Shown: piece by piece, positions 6,761 to 8,004 of the stretch | Numbering within the stretch: position 1 is the first letter of the stretch | How the letters are laid out: every line of letters starts with the position of its first letter | Assembly (NCBI GenBank): GCA_017425305.1 | Contig: JAFOOW010000081.1 | Coordinates: forward strand, 1 to 8,004 | Length of the DNA: 8,004 nt | DNA from: Peptostreptococcaceae bacterium | Lineage (GTDB): Bacteria > Bacillota > Clostridia > Peptostreptococcales > Peptostreptococcaceae | Direction: 5' to 3' | Program-made: the position numbers and the translations under genes | Notes under the pieces: generated by a model | Told to the model about the DNA's origin: nothing | Seen by the model: the letters and a program-made list of their open reading frames with translations, nothing else | Database searches by the model: none

Positions 6761-8004
6761 ATGAAAAAAAGATTATTAAATTATACAATTAGTATAAGTG
6801 TAATTATATTAATAACGTTAGTAAATACAATATTAATATATGCATATGATGGTTTAAATTTAAAGAACAATACTTTAGATATACTAGTTATAAATTCATA
6901 TGGCTCTAATAATCAATGGGAAAATCATATATTAAAGGGATTTGAAGATAAGTTAAAGGAATTAAAGCCAAAAGACTTAAAAATAAATATACAATTAGAA
7001 TATTTAGATATAAAGAAAAGAAGTGATAAAGCATATATAAAATCCTTTGATGATTTAATTAACACCAAATATCAATATAAGCATATAGATATAGTTCTTG
7101 CCTTAGATGATGAAGCTTTTAATTTTGTGAAATCACAAGTTTTAAATCCGAACAGCATTTTATATCATAAACAGGTTTTATTTGCAGGAGTAAATAAAAT
7201 AGAGCAACTTACTAATGAAGAAAAACTATATATAAATGGTATATTATCATCTAATACAGATTTATTATTTAATTTAATACTACATCTTAACTCTAATGTA
7301 GAAACTATAAATGTTTTAATAGATGAATTTGAATATTCACAATCTATAAAGCAAAGAGCTATACTCTCAGAATCTTTATTCTTTAGACCTGTAAAGATTA
7401 ATTTTATACAATCAAATTATATTGAAGATATACAAGATAAGTTAAGAAAAATAAATGGTAAAAATCAAGCAATTATTATTACAGGAACATTTAAATCTAA
7501 AGATGATAATTCTTATATAGCATTAAAAGAAATCGTTGGCAAAATAAAGGAAATAAGTAAAAATCCTTTATATACAAATAACTATGAATATATTTTTAAT
7601 GGAGCTTTAGGAGGATATGTTGATGTAGGGGAATATCAAGGTAAATATATAGCTAGAGAGATATATAAAATATTAAATGGAGATAAAAATAAAGACAATG
7701 TATTACCTAAATCTACTGGTGTATTTATGTTCAATTATAAAGAAATCTATAACTACGACATAGATATTATGAAAATTCCAAAGGGTAGTGTAATTTTAAA
7801 TAAACCTAAATTTGCATTATTACTGCCTAAATCATTAAAAATAATTATATATTTAGGTGGAATTTTATTAATAATAGTAGGGTTTTATATAGTGTATAGA
7901 CTTATACTTGAGAAAAGAAAATCAATAAAAAATAAGCAACTATATGAAAGAGCAAAGGAAAGAGAAAAGCTAAAAACTGATTTTATAGTCAATATGAGTC
8001 ATGA
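6761..8004 (+). CDS. Sensor histidine kinase with substrate-binding-protein-like sensor domain, 3' truncated
   Basis: Membrane sensor kinase of a two-component system; 414 codons are visible and the frame runs off the window. One hydrophobic helix (about 6-28) anchors the N-terminus. An external domain (about 38-350) follows and resembles the periplasmic-binding-like PF04392 type of ABC substrate-binding proteins: ILVINSYGS at its start, IDIVLALDDEAF (109-120), the DLLFNLILHLNSNVETINVL segment (167-186) and GALGGYVDVGEYQGK (281-295). A second membrane helix lies at about 358-382. A charged, probably coiled linker then leads to the HisKA H-box TDFIVNMSH, whose last visible residue, His414, is the expected phospho-acceptor. 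The start follows AAAGGATG by about 9 nt. The catalytic ATPase domain, any receiver domain and the partner response regulator would lie downstream. The ligand is unknown; a small solute bound by the external domain is inferred from the fold. Confidence 0.88.
   Translation, partial: MKKRLLNYTISISVIILITLVNTILIYAYDGLNLKNNTLDILVINSYGSNNQWENHILKGFEDKLKELKPKDLKINIQLEYLDIKKRSDKAYIKSFDDLINTKYQYKHIDIVLALDDEAFNFVKSQVLNPNSILYHKQVLFAGVNKIEQLTNEEKLYINGILSSNTDLLFNLILHLNSNVETINVLIDEFEYSQSIKQRAILSESLFFRPVKINFIQSNYIEDIQDKLRKINGKNQAIIITGTFKSKDDNSYIALKEIVGKIKEISKNPLYTNNYEYIFNGALGGYVDVGEYQGKYIAREIYKILNGDKNKDNVLPKSTGVFMFNYKEIYNYDIDIMKIPKGSVILNKPKFALLLPKSLKIIIYLGGILLIIVGFYIVYRLILEKRKSIKNKQLYERAKEREKLKTDFIVNMSH

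Overview
The window is very AT-rich, low-GC Firmicutes DNA. AGA, TTA and ATA codons dominate, Shine-Dalgarno sites are strong (AGGAGG, GGGGGAG), and one sigma-A promoter is a perfect consensus. Gene content (a ferredoxin-fused aldo/keto reductase, a YtcJ-type amidohydrolase, a DHA2 transporter and a sensor kinase) fits an anaerobic Clostridia chromosome. Peptostreptococcaceae is my best guess, but species cannot be fixed from the sequence alone.

Layout. At the left edge, the N-terminus of a small cysteine-knuckle protein reads leftward from 89. It diverges from a rightward block of three closely spaced genes: a YtcJ-like metal amidohydrolase (262-1857), a 587-aa family B DNA polymerase (1884-3647), and an aldo/keto reductase with two C-terminal [4Fe-4S] clusters (3684-4802). 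The gaps are only 26 and 36 bp with no terminator inside, so they are probably co-transcribed, and a clear intrinsic terminator follows at 4843-4877. Next comes a 421-bp non-coding region that holds a perfect TTGACA-N17-TATAAT promoter and a long leader with inverted repeats. It drives a DHA2-type drug/proton antiporter (5224-6648), which has its own terminator. Last is a sensor histidine kinase with a substrate-binding-protein-like external domain (from 6761), cut by the window end exactly at its phospho-accepting histidine.

How the genes work together. The amidohydrolase and the reductase are ordinary catabolic/redox enzymes. The polymerase between them is the outlier: it is a phage-type replicative enzyme with intact proofreading motifs, no other phage gene beside it, unusually small fingers, no terminal-protein regions, and NTD in place of DTD in motif C. 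It is the best candidate here for something under-described, such as a domesticated polymerase. The transporter looks built for strong, possibly ligand-controlled expression: ideal promoter, ideal ribosome binding site, codons biased toward the C-ending forms of highly expressed genes, and two related operator-like elements in its leader. No CRISPR array, tRNA, rRNA, insertion sequence or recognisable riboswitch was seen.
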